A stretch of 64,000 nt of DNA from assembly GCA_914767715.1 (NCBI GenBank), contig OU612069.1, forward strand, positions 15,371,387 to 15,435,386, written 5' to 3'. Numbering within the stretch: the stretch's first letter is position 1; the number at the start of each line of letters is the position of its first letter. A program made the position numbers and the translations under genes. The DNA is from Membranipora membranacea (lineage: Eukaryota > Bryozoa > Gymnolaemata > Cheilostomatida > Membraniporidae). Below, piece by piece: positions 25,801 to 32,579 of the stretch. The notes under the pieces were generated by a model, which saw nothing but the letters and a program-made list of their open reading frames with translations, searched no databases and had not been told where the DNA came from.

Positions 25801-26606
25801 CTGGGCACCATAGATCCATTTTGAAGCTGAGGCGGCGCAGCGTTTGTTGGAGATGTTAATAGTGTTGTCAAGTAAGCAGATTGTTGCTGCTGAGAACTGA
25901 CAGGTATTATTGTCAAAGGTTGTGATGTTTCTGGTTGATTCGATAGAAGTGAATCAGGCAGGTCATTCAGAGCTGACAAGTCAAAATCTGGAATACAAAA
26001 TGTGATTGGTATAGATAGATGAGTTTGCGAGCACATATTTCATGCACACAATCATGATTAAAAGACTTTAAAATACATATATACATAGACAACACGCCTA
26101 GCAATGCGAGAAGCAGACCTCGGTCGAACATAATAAATAAGTACACTTTGTACCATCACTGATTAGCTTGACAAAGTGGGTTTTTGAATCTGTATCAGCC
26201 TGGCGCTGAGATATTAAATGATTGTTAAACATATGATGCTATTTTGCGCCAATGTGTGCTGATTCTTAACTCACACAACCCACTATCGTAGAGCTTTGTC
26301 TGACATCAATTCCTCTGGTTTGTCAAATACTTACTATTAAAAAGGGTTATGTTTTGTTTCCGCCCATACTGGAGAGATTCCTTGCATAGGGAGTTTATAC
26401 AATGATGTTGCTGGGGTGTGTCAAGCTTTTTTGAGGGATCTATATTGGTATCTTTCATCAACAACAATCAGAAAGGAGAACAATAAAATAGCAAAACAAA
26501 ACACAAAAATGAGAAGCAAACATTTGCTTTTACCAGAGGTCTCACCTTGTTCAGACTTCAGTCTCTTTGCTGCTGGAGGCCTATCTGCATCATCAGACAT
26601 CTGCAT
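187..26606 (-). CDS. CREBBP/EP300: CBP/p300 histone acetyltransferase (26 coding exons, 3' part off the window)
   Basis: Nuclear transcriptional coactivator and lysine acetyltransferase that acetylates histones and binds many activators. Coding exons in transcript order: 26606-26546, 25987-25599, 25250-25011, 23704-23611, 22328-22092, 21322-21077, 19901-19698, 18746-18662, 17106-16989, 16486-16378, 15183-14945, 14546-14355, 13653-13483, 12694-12531, 11726-11612, 8623-8455, 7881-7744, 7282-7161, 6736-6616, 5057-4897, 4477-4343, 3619-3446, 3254-3186, 2740-2529, 1880-1769, 326-187. All junctions are GT-AG, and the total of 4217 nt leaves every junction in frame. That gives 1405 complete residues, ending in phase 2. 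Domain order is TAZ1, KIX, bromodomain, RING/PHD, HAT, ZZ. The part before KIX is shorter than in vertebrate CBP. TAZ2 and the glutamine-rich C-terminus must lie left of position 1. Start choice: Met at 26606 (MQMSDD) or, six bases on, Met at 26600 (MSDD). Either gives an acidic stretch then PPAAKRLK, like vertebrate p300. A single invertebrate CBP/p300 cannot be assigned to either vertebrate paralogue. Confidence 0.97.
327..1768 (-). other. CBP intron 25 content
   Basis: No coding exon is recognisable here. The intron holds a C-rich patch around 1205-1260 (CCCCCC, CCGGCC), several AATTCAGAC-like words between 1395 and 1500, and the 1560-1743 inverted-repeat element. Short open frames here look fortuitous. 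Confidence 0.5.
1560..1743. mobile_element. MITE with perfect 23 bp terminal inverted repeats
   Basis: The left end CTACCCAAAGACCAATGCAT (continuing GTT, 1560-1582) is exactly complementary to 1721-1743. Element length is 184 bp with no coding capacity, typical of a non-autonomous DNA transposon. It ends 25 bp from the donor of CBP exon 25. No target duplication is obvious, so the superfamily is unassigned. Confidence 0.75.
2215..2350 (-). repeat. GAGCGA-type dispersed repeat, copy 1
   Basis: Contains ATCGCTCA words and ATTATCACTATCACATCGCT. Its reverse complement matches 24785-24945 (GAGTGAGCGAT, GATTTTGTCTAAT, GAGCGATGTGATAGTGATAA). The two copies are in inverted orientation within CBP introns. 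Confidence 0.6.
2361..2480. repeat. (CACT)n microsatellite
   Basis: About 120 bp of CACT/CACC tetranucleotide repeats, nearly pure from 2410 to 2470, in CBP intron 24. It sits at the end of the GAGCGA-type dispersed repeat at about 2215-2350. Confidence 0.9.
2529..7881 (-). CDS. CREBBP/EP300: CBP exons 17-24: histone acetyltransferase domain with autoinhibitory loop
   Basis: Exons 7881-7744, 7282-7161, 6736-6616, 5057-4897, 4477-4343, 3619-3446, 3254-3186 and 2740-2529; residues about 945-1321. Substrate and acetyl-CoA residues known from p300 are conserved: the Asp in [11 protein letters not shown], Arg and Tyr in [12 protein letters not shown], Trp in [17 protein letters not shown], and Tyr in [12 protein letters not shown]. 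Exons 22-23 encode a disordered acidic then lysine-rich segment ([14 protein letters not shown]), at the position of the p300 autoinhibitory loop whose lysines are autoacetylated. Exon 24 closes the fold with [17 protein letters not shown] and [12 protein letters not shown]. The enzyme should be active. Confidence 0.96.
5117..5330 (+). repeat. Dispersed repeat family C, copy 1
   Basis: Shares CACTGACATCGAGAT at its start, then GTGAATTTTATTCACTCTC-like and ATATCACATGATCAGTGTG with 11417-11600. About 200 bp, non-coding, in CBP intron 19. Confidence 0.65.
5384..6470. repeat. Direct duplication of a ~560 bp repeat unit (family B, copies 1-2)
   Basis: The unit starting CTCTGGCAAAATCACAGCCA at 5381 recurs at 5947 with a few substitutions and small gaps. 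Shared landmarks include AGCACGTAAGAAAACACATA, TATTTGTCTCCCCTGACTTG, GTGAGTTGGTCAAACCAGAC and GTTGTACCCAACAAAAAAC. Both are in CBP intron 19 and contain no credible coding sequence. Related, more diverged copies lie at 9100-11130. Confidence 0.85.
8012..8055. repeat. TATATTG heptanucleotide tandem repeat
   Basis: Six or so copies of TATATTG in the intron between CBP exons 16 and 17. Confidence 0.85.
8455..12694 (-). CDS. CREBBP/EP300: CBP exons 14-16: RING/PHD zinc module
   Basis: Exons 12694-12531, 11726-11612 and 8623-8455. Residues about 796-945 begin with the bromodomain end ([17 protein letters not shown]), then RING-like [16 protein letters not shown] and [11 protein letters not shown], followed by PHD-like [15 protein letters not shown] and YLCDGCLK, ending [11 protein letters not shown]. 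In p300 this module packs on the acetyltransferase and restrains it (family knowledge). The Cys/His ligands I can see are intact. The intron between exons 15 and 16 (8624-11611) is nearly 3 kb and full of repeats. Confidence 0.95.
10204..10403 (+). mobile_element. 5'-truncated LINE 3' end, nested in a family B repeat
   Basis: About 200 bp beginning GACCACTTTATGAACAACTT and ending TGGCTCCTTTTCAGTATGAA, nearly identical to the 3' end of the larger LINE copy at 15534-16288. It encodes only the last residues of the reverse transcriptase ORF ([13 protein letters not shown]), with a 1-2 base difference that shifts frame. The flanking repeat resumes after it with AACTTATAAGGAGGCCAGC. Confidence 0.8.
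10736..10836. repeat. Tandem repeat of TCAGTTGTAA(A) units
   Basis: About eight copies of ATCAGTTGTAA, alternating between 9 and 12 bp spacing, inside CBP intron 15. Confidence 0.85.
11417..11600 (+). repeat. Dispersed repeat family C, copy 2
   Basis: Partner of 5117-5330; begins CACTGACATCGAGAT and ends TATCACATGATCAGTGTG. It ends about 10 bp before the donor of CBP exon 15, so repeat sequence abuts a splice site. Confidence 0.65.
13483..15183 (-). CDS. CREBBP/EP300: CBP exons 11-13: linker and bromodomain (first part)
   Basis: Exon 11 (15183-14945) is a Ser/Pro/Leu-rich linker with two sumoylation-like sites, EVKSEP and NIKTEK. Exons 14546-14355 and 13653-13483 carry the bromodomain, which ends in exon 14 at about residue 815. 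Visible motifs are [40 protein letters not shown] and [20 protein letters not shown]. The acetyl-lysine-binding Asn (AWIYNKK) and the Tyr/Pro/Asp signature of the ZA loop are present, so it should bind acetyl-lysine. Confidence 0.96.
14700..14815 (-). repeat. SINE/MITE-like family A, partial copy
   Basis: Shares GAGTCTCTCTGCACTGTAGC, CAATTGACCTGTTTGCATTT and the CACTGCTTGTAGATC start with the copies at 50490-50705 and, in reverse, 19505-19690. About 115 bp, in CBP intron 11. Confidence 0.6.
15534..16288 (+). mobile_element. 5'-truncated non-LTR retrotransposon (LINE), C-terminal reverse transcriptase region
   Basis: An open frame of 217 codons (15534-16187) carries the palm-end and thumb of a LINE reverse transcriptase. 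Motifs are [15 protein letters not shown] (the LNxxKT block after the catalytic motif), then [19 protein letters not shown], followed by a Leu/Tyr-rich thumb and an unrelated tail ending [15 protein letters not shown]. The catalytic YxDD part and endonuclease are missing, so it is a dead 5'-truncated copy. Its 3' UTR runs to about 16288 (CCTTTTCAGTATGAA). It lies antisense to CBP in the intron after the KIX exons. The first roughly 20 codons may be flanking DNA. The clade cannot be settled from this fragment. Confidence 0.85.
16378..18746 (-). CDS. CREBBP/EP300: CBP exons 8-10: KIX domain
   Basis: Exons 18746-18662, 17106-16989 and 16486-16378 encode residues about 491-594. Sequence runs [71 protein letters not shown], then a basic tail. 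The three helices and the hydrophobic and tyrosine residues that contact KID- and MLL-type activation domains in vertebrates are retained. The donor of exon 10 (16377) lies only about 80 bp from the 3' end of a LINE inserted in the next intron. Confidence 0.96.
17107..18661 (-). other. CBP intron 8
   Basis: Unique-looking AT-rich intron of 1.55 kb between the first two KIX exons. I see no repeat, RNA gene or additional exon in it. Confidence 0.4.
19505..19697 (+). repeat. SINE/MITE-like family A, nearly full copy
   Basis: Begins GGTTAGTTATCTTTGCATCG, contains TTTGGATCAATCCAAATGTG and GGCCACTTTGTGGCAC, and ends CGATCTGCAAGCAGTGTGCC. The end touches the donor of CBP exon 7 (19697), so the element may supply intron sequence right up to the splice site. 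The same unit occurs at 45660 and, inverted, at 50490. Confidence 0.65.
19698..21322 (-). CDS. CREBBP/EP300: CBP exons 6-7: low-complexity linker between TAZ1 and KIX
   Basis: Exons 21322-21077 and 19901-19698, residues about 341-490. Exon 6 contains a short internal repeat of NQQTVSQQ-type units ([12 protein letters not shown], then [12 protein letters not shown]), followed by Gln runs ([14 protein letters not shown]). Exon 7 has [18 protein letters not shown] and then a more conserved-looking [15 protein letters not shown], ending in NNAG just before KIX. Glutamine-rich disorder is normal between the folded domains of this family. No catalytic or zinc-binding features are present. Confidence 0.88.
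22092..25250 (-). CDS. CREBBP/EP300: CBP exons 3-5: TAZ1 zinc-finger domain
   Basis: Exons 25250-25011, 23704-23611 and 22328-22092. TAZ1 covers about residues 199-290: SADPVKRRL, then [44 protein letters not shown] and CPVCLPL. The HCCC zinc ligands expected of a TAZ domain are visible. TAZ1 binds activators such as HIF-1-alpha and CITED2 in vertebrates (family knowledge). Upstream of it is a linker rich in Gln and Pro. Downstream the exon runs into Gly-Gly-rich and Gln-run sequence ([10 protein letters not shown]). A diverged 22410/22595 repeat and a GAGCGA-type repeat lie in the adjoining introns. Confidence 0.95.
22410..22720. repeat. Diverged direct duplication in CBP intron 4
   Basis: The segment near 22410 (CATTTGGTTTAAATTTGGCC then GGGGAGATAT and GATTCAGTACTGGACC) resembles that near 22600 (CATTTGGTTTAATTTTGGC then GGGGAGATTC). 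It is weak and old, and has no coding content. Confidence 0.35.
24785..24945 (+). repeat. GAGCGA-type dispersed repeat, copy 2
   Basis: Inverted partner of the repeat at 2215-2350, with several GAGCGAT words and the shared tail GAGCGATGTGATAGTGATAA. It is non-coding and lies about 70 bp upstream, in plus coordinates, of CBP exon 3. Confidence 0.6.
25599..26606 (-). CDS. CREBBP/EP300: CBP exons 1-2: start codon and glutamine-rich N-terminus
   Basis: Exon 1 (26606-26546) encodes [20 protein letters not shown]. Exon 2 (25987-25599) continues [15 protein letters not shown], which matches the conserved N-terminal LENDLPDEL-type segment of vertebrate p300/CBP. The rest of exon 2 is rich in Gln, Pro and Ser with several Gln runs and ends QQMQQTL. 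Together these are residues 1-150. The donor after exon 1 splits a Gly/Asp codon (phase 1) and the exon 2 donor is TTA|GTAGGT (phase 0). Vertebrate proteins have a nuclear-receptor-binding LXXLL here; I see no clear equivalent. Confidence 0.9.
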
Positions 26607-29600
26607 ACTTGTTCCTTAATTGATTGGTGGCTATCACAGGAACAACACACTCTACATTGACACCACTGCACGTGCAGTTTTACTATGTTTTAGATTTTGT
26701 TTTCATCTCTTTTTTTTGGAAGTCACGCAATTTCTCGCCCAAAATGAAACTGCGAGAATTGTCCTTCACAGTCAATTTCACAGCTTTTACAGCTATTGAG
26801 AGCAACTTTATGTAAGTAATTCTGTTAAATAAGTATTACTTGCAATAATGTTTGGAAGAGTAAGTTGTATTATAGCTGAATGGCCAAAATCTTGAATTAG
26901 AAAGAGACAAAAAATATTCAGTTTACTTTCCCAAGATGGCTGACTCAGAATTTTGACATTGACCTTGAATAACCTAGACTCTAACCAAAAAATGGGTAAA
27001 AATATTTGTCGAAATTTTAAGGAATCCTTACTATTCAGTAAAGGAGTTTCTTTCTCTCTCATACATTTGCTATTCCATGGTTACAAAATATGTCAAGGTC
27101 ACTACATTTGGGCATGATGAAAGTTTTGCAAAGATCATTATTGTTCAGCAGCTGCACTGAATAAAGAAGTTTTAACACACCTTGTCATCACTCATTGACC
27201 AACAGGTGATGGACCAAACCTTATTTTTTGGCTGCTGGTGTAGCTATACAAGCTAGAATACTTCCTAAATGCTTAAGTGTTTTTGCAATGAATGGGAAAA
27301 CCTCAGCTTGAGCTTGGCAAAACTTACTTAAACTTATTTATGAATTATTTTTATTAATTATTATCTTTTTTTATACGTTATTAGAGTTGATAGTATGCAT
27401 GGGTTGGCCATCCACTGCAATTTGCAAGCCTAGTTTCTTTTAAACTAATTCATATATGCTATTAACCTATGGAGTGTGGTCTCTTTTCTTAACTATACCT
27501 ATAACTATACCTATCTATACCTAGACTAGACTACTATCAAGTTAATTTTGAGGCATACACAATAGATTAGTAGGTAGTGTATTTTATCATTATAATAATG
27601 ATGATAGGCCTAGTTACTTAGTAGCTATCTTAAACAAGTATGGTGTGCAACGGCTGACATTCGCATGAAATATGATACTCATCTATTCTTAAAATATGCT
27701 CACTATTCTTACCTGTATATTGCATGTATTGTATCAGTTGTAACTTGAGAAAGATGACGAGATATCATGTTTAAGTCCCCGGGCTCTTGCTTCTTCTGGT
27801 CTTTGGCTGTGAGATCATATGTTGGTTTACTCCCCTGCAGTGGTTGGTCGTGTACACTGTTGACTAGATGACCACCCAGTCTGCATGCGCCAGTCATCAG
27901 TGTAGCCTTTTTCAAGTGAGACTGATGCATCACTGAGGCATGACATGCACGATAATTCTTTTTATCTTGGGTTTGTTATAGCTTTATAAGAGGCTCTGTT
28001 CCTGTCACCCAATGTAGGCTTGTACGATGTTGCTGGCATATCTTTTTCTTTGTTACTCATTACCTCATTCAAAGTTATGACTTTTTTGAGGCCACAAAAA
28101 AATTTTCTAGTTGTATCAACATATCGCAATTTCTGTTTCTTTCTTCTATTGCTATATCCAATTCATGTAGAGGAAGTTTAGTCATAGTTCATAGTATATA
28201 TTTGTTTCTTCGTGGACGTGTTTGTTTAAAATCATTCGCTGTAATGATGTCAGAGGACTGCTGGCTCAATGCTAAATCAATGTTTAATGCTGTTTTGAAT
28301 AATTGCACCCCACAGCGACTAGATTGGATAGAGAAGCTCACTGTATGGGACCAGATTATGTGTGATGATGCTCAATGTTTAGATTATATATTTACTGGTC
28401 AATAGGTTCTGATGTTGTTGATCATAGTTGAGTGTCACTGTTGTGTCTCTTTCTGAAACTTTTGCGGCAGTCTGAAAGTGAACGGTGAGAGTGAAGAGAT
28501 TAGTTAGTATTTTGGAAATCATGTTCTTTTGAGATTGAGCTGTGGTGGAGACGCTCGGTTCTGGAACATTTCTTGTTGATAAGTTTGCTTACCTCCATTC
28601 ATCCGGCACCAGACTCAAGTCAAGGTAATAAACTGTACAATTCATTTAAAAGATGTTTGTTTTGGGGATTTCTGTTGGTATAACTAATCTGATGTATGGA
28701 CTCTCCATAAATCTTACATCTATGGTTTCGAGTTTCCAGTCTCTGAGAACATCCTGTGAGGAATAATGACCTGACTTAATTGGTTAGAACACCTACTTTA
28801 AGGGTATCCCTCTTTTCGGAGCTTATGCTATATCACCACAATTACTCTATTACTTGCTAGAAATTGAGTGTTTTTGTTGTTTTTCCTCCTCATGAATTAC
28901 TTATAATTTACTTTAACTTAATTTAACTTTCTTACTTTAACTTTTAACTTGTATCCCTACATTATCCTCTTATGTTCGTGTTAAATTTTCCTTCAATTAA
29001 CAAAGAAGGAGGTTCCAAGACACCAAATAGAAGTACTTCGTGAGCAGAAAACAACAGCAGAAAAAAAAAACTCACTCTCCAATTTGTAATATAGTAATTG
29101 TGCTAATGAAAGCAGGTACTGGGGTAAGGGTTCCTAGTCATTCTGCGCATGCTCAGCTCTGGGCATGAGCTGATCTCTGCAAAATTGAGCCTCGGAATTC
29201 CGAAGCCATCTGATTGGCTACCTGCTCTGGTGACATACTCCCCAAAGCGTGCGGATTTGTTAGTAATAGTTATCCTCTCTTGTCATTATTAGCTGCTTTT
29301 AATTGACAGTTTATGCAGGGGATATCCCATTTCCCCTTTCCAAAGTTGCATTCAGAACCCAAACTAAACTCATTGTTCTTTCACATGCGCAAATTCAAGT
29401 CACGCATGATGCATACTTAGACTTACGACACCTACTTTGTGGTAATGATAGCCTAGTTTATCAGTGATCTACATGCTCAGTCAGATCACGAGAGTCAGTA
29501 TGGTTCCTAGTGCCACAGAAAGTATGAGTATTGGTGGAGGCCTCAGCAGTGGGTCTATGATTAGTTAGTTCAAGACCAAGGACTAAGTTGGTTAGCCCTC

Positions 29601-30271
29601 ACTCCTTGTGTTCTCGTTGTTAGGCTTATAGGGTTGCCATGAAATCGTTCTATTTATAAACCATGCTGACCAAGCCCTGCCACTTTATTTTTGGTTTCTG
29701 CTCCCAAAATCAAAAAACCAAAAACCGTGGCCTCATGATAAATCAAACGCTGACCCCAATGTAATGGCCAAGAGGCAGGATTTTGCTCTGAATGGCCACA
29801 AGGTGGTCCTTTCTTCAAAATATTGAAGCCAGCTAACCCATGCACGAACATATGGGCAAGAAACCAAGTGTGACTATGTTACATCAGTAGGCTGGCAGAA
29901 CTGTAATCAAAGAGCAACAGTCACACAATAAACAGTCTTACTCAAATTATAAAAAAAAGTTAAATTCAATTACTTCTGCATACTTTTGGAAATCTATTGG
30001 TAACAGCAGCAATATCCTTTAAAATTCGAACAGGTTTTCATGAAGGCTTATTCATATTCGCTGCCTTCCTCTTATTTCCCTCTGTCATTATCACTGTGGG
30101 AAATTTTCAATCATTCGATTCTTTTTAATTCTGTATGTTGACTATGGTATTTACTCTTAAATTTTGATGGTGTATATTGTTTTAGATCGTTCGGATTAAG
30201 CTCCGTTCTTATAACTGTTGAACTGACCCTCTAAGCCAATATCATAGAAGAACACACAGACATATTCAATA
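26607..30271. promoter_or_regulatory. Divergent intergenic region between CBP and PAM16
   Basis: CBP is transcribed leftward from here and PAM16 rightward, so this 3.7 kb must hold both promoters. No TATA box can be assigned with confidence. A good minus-strand donor (ATACAG|GTAAGA, exon side ending at 27713) suggests a 5' untranslated CBP exon near 27714-27900. It would splice to an acceptor just upstream of the start codon near 26612 (AATTAAG). No other gene is recognisable; short open frames at 28202 and 29654 resemble nothing I know. Confidence 0.4.
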
Positions 30272-30821
30272 ATGGTAAGTGTATTGTGAAACTATGCACA
30301 TTCTTATTTCAATACCCTCCTTCCTTTTAGCTATAGTTTGATACAAAAATTTTTGGTAGCTCATGTCATAGTGATGAGATAATTTGTGTTTTCTATCTGA
30401 ATAATATGACAAGCTACATCTATACTTGTCAGATGGTAGATACGGATGTTTACTTTTGATTATCATCAGACAACTGAAGCAGACACCATTTTATCTCTTT
30501 CTTGCCTTGTAAAAGTCTGGTGCAGTGTACAGGGAAAGATTGTAATGCTAAACTGCTTACAAAAATCAGAGGTTCTTTGGGCAACGTGGTGGCCTCCAAA
30601 AGTTCTCATCTCTGTGGAAATCCATAAGCATTATGGCCTCAATACATGTATAAGCTTATTGTGGAAATGAGTTTGAATGTCTGGAATTGCCACTCACTTT
30701 GAACCAGAGAGATACTCAAATTATACCTACAAGGTGGTCTTTTCTTCAAAATATTAAAGCCAGCTAACCCATGCTGGAATTGCCACTCACTTTGAACCAG
30801 AGAGATACTCAAATCATACCT
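29800..30821. repeat. Short dispersed/duplicated units upstream of PAM16 exon 2
   Basis: A 48 bp unit starting CTGGAATTGCCACTCACTTT occurs at 30681-30728 and again at 30774-30821. The 44 bp between them (AAGGTGGTCTTTTCTTCAAA to CAGCTAACCCATGC) recurs at 29800-29843. The second unit ends 20 bp before the PAM16 exon 2 acceptor. Confidence 0.8.
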
Positions 30822-32579
30822 ATGCTGTATTTCCTCACTAGGCTAAGAACCTGATACAGATAGTGATACAAGGTGCTATGGTAGTTGGCCGATCGTTTGC
30901 TCAGGCTCTGAAGCAGGAGCTAAGATACAGTCAGGAGGCTGCTAAGAGAGCCGGCGGAGGTGAGAAAGGTCAACAGTCAGCACAGAATGACCTCTACCAC
31001 GGCATGTCTCTACAGGTGAGTCAAGGTACCACAGCATGTTTATACAGGTGGGTATGTGCCAATAATACCCAGCCTTATGGTCTAGATTGCTAAATCTCCT
31101 AGACCTTACGCTAAAGTAGCTATCATATTATTGGATAGGCAAGAGCACACAACAACTAATCTAACTCCCTTTTTATATCTATGCTCTGTGCTCGACGGGT
31201 AATCAAGGCACTTTTGTATATGGTTGAAACTCTGTGTGTAAATTGTTTTATGACTATTTAAGGTAATGTCAAAGACCGATCCGAATATCAACATATCATA
31301 TACCGTTGGAAGTATGCATTCCAGCTGTTTTGAAATTTCTTGCAATTAATTTGACTCCTCCATCTGCATTGACAAAAACAGCGTTTTCTGCCTCATTTCC
31401 TCCCTAAAATGACACAACGTCATCAAATCAAGTTTTTGTTCAGGTATGCATTTTCAGTAGCTTGGCAGCTTTCCAACGGTTTATGATATGTTGATATTCG
31501 GATCGGTCTTTGACATTACCTTAAAGGAAAATTGTAATAATTTTTTGCTCCAACACCTATGATCTGTTCTGAACCATTGCCTCAAACTTCACATTATATC
31601 ATGAAATGACAATAATAATAAATATTAGGCTACAACGTCATAAAAAAGCCGCATTAGTCTTGCCATATATTATTTAAACCAAAACTTATAAAGATCATTT
31701 AGCTGTTCACAATCAGTTACCCATCAGCGGGGTGAGTACTGGCATTCTATTGCCCTCGACGGCTGGATGTCCAGTAATATTTGGCTTATCACTCGTTTCG
31801 TAACTCAACAATAGGATCGACAAGTCAACACTTGACAATGAATGGTGATGTTTTATTATTAATACGTATTTCAACTTTAATTTCAGGAAGCCCGTAATAT
31901 TCTTAACGTAAAAGAAGGTGACTCCTATGAGGAGTTACAGAAGAAATATGAACATTTATTTAAAGTGAACGACAAGAAGCAAGGTGGCAGCTTTTATCTA
32001 CAGTCAAAAGTAAGACTTCTCATAATTTTTATCTTCGGTTCAAGATAAGATTTCTTACATCATCGGTTTTGATTATCGACGAGCGCCTCTTAACCCCTAC
32101 CCGACAGTTCATTATTTTTGCGAGCTTTTCAAAACGTTGAAACAAGGTTGAGCTAGCCTTATCACACCGCCACCAGAACCCGTGGCCGTGTGACAAGGCC
32201 CAGTTTGAGCTAGATGAGGCATGTCCTGGAATACTGTGAGATCTGTTAGATCATTTTGTTTTAGCTTAATCCATATTGACTGCCAAGCTCTAGGAAGTTG
32301 TCGTCGTCTTGAGCTGAACTCGGTGATGAAGTTTCCATTGATGACCAGATCATAAACATTTGAAGCCAGGAAGCAGAGGCAAGGTTGTTAGAGTTCTACA
32401 AATTCATTCCTGCATTCTGTAACCCAAACCGTGAGGATGCAACCTTTGACATTGCCATACTATCTTTTTATCAGGTGTTCCGAGCTAAAGAAAGAATAGA
32501 TATGGATTTTTTACATCAGCAGCATGAGACTGACTCCAGTAGTAATAAGTCATCAAAATCTGACGATCCTAACTCATGA
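30272..32579 (+). CDS. PAM16: PAM16/TIMM16 (Magmas), mitochondrial import motor subunit
   Basis: Peripheral inner-membrane J-like protein that pairs with PAM18/DNAJC19 to control mtHsp70 at the TIM23 channel. Exons: 30272-30274 (ATG alone), 30842-31015, 31887-32009, 32475-32579; all GT-AG and phase 0, 134 aa. It begins [20 protein letters not shown], the conserved hydrophobic N-terminus, then [16 protein letters not shown]. The J-like domain is LSLQ-type [33 protein letters not shown] and [16 protein letters not shown]. The J-protein HPD is replaced by DKK, as expected for PAM16 (human DKS), so it cannot stimulate Hsp70 itself. The C-terminal tail is Ser/Asp-rich and ends DDPNS. Length is close to human PAM16 (125 aa). 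The single-codon first exon is noteworthy but fits the conserved intron position after Met. Confidence 0.95.
31262..31520. mobile_element. MITE with ~50 bp inverted ends and TTAA target duplication, in PAM16 intron 2
   Basis: The left end GGTAATGTCAAAGACCGATC continues for about 50 bp (through ACCGTTGGAA) and is mirrored at the right end with one or two mismatches. TTAA flanks both ends (31258-31261 and 31521-31524). At 259 bp and non-coding it looks like a young non-autonomous DNA transposon. TTAA targets are characteristic of piggyBac, though its ends begin GG rather than the usual CC, so the superfamily is tentative. Confidence 0.8.
32155..32215. repeat. Imperfect hairpin in PAM16 intron 3
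   Basis: CCTTATCACACCGCCAC pairs with GTGGCCGTGTGACAAGG across a short loop, flanked by GAGCTAG on both sides. It may be a relic of a small palindromic element; related AAGGCTAGAG/CCTTGTCACG words occur at 24370-24510. Confidence 0.45.

Noticed and set aside
27709-27933. Upstream protein-coding exon for CBP
   Set aside because: The frame is open to a good donor, but joining it to the 26606 exon in the required phase hits a stop; retained only as a possible untranslated exon.
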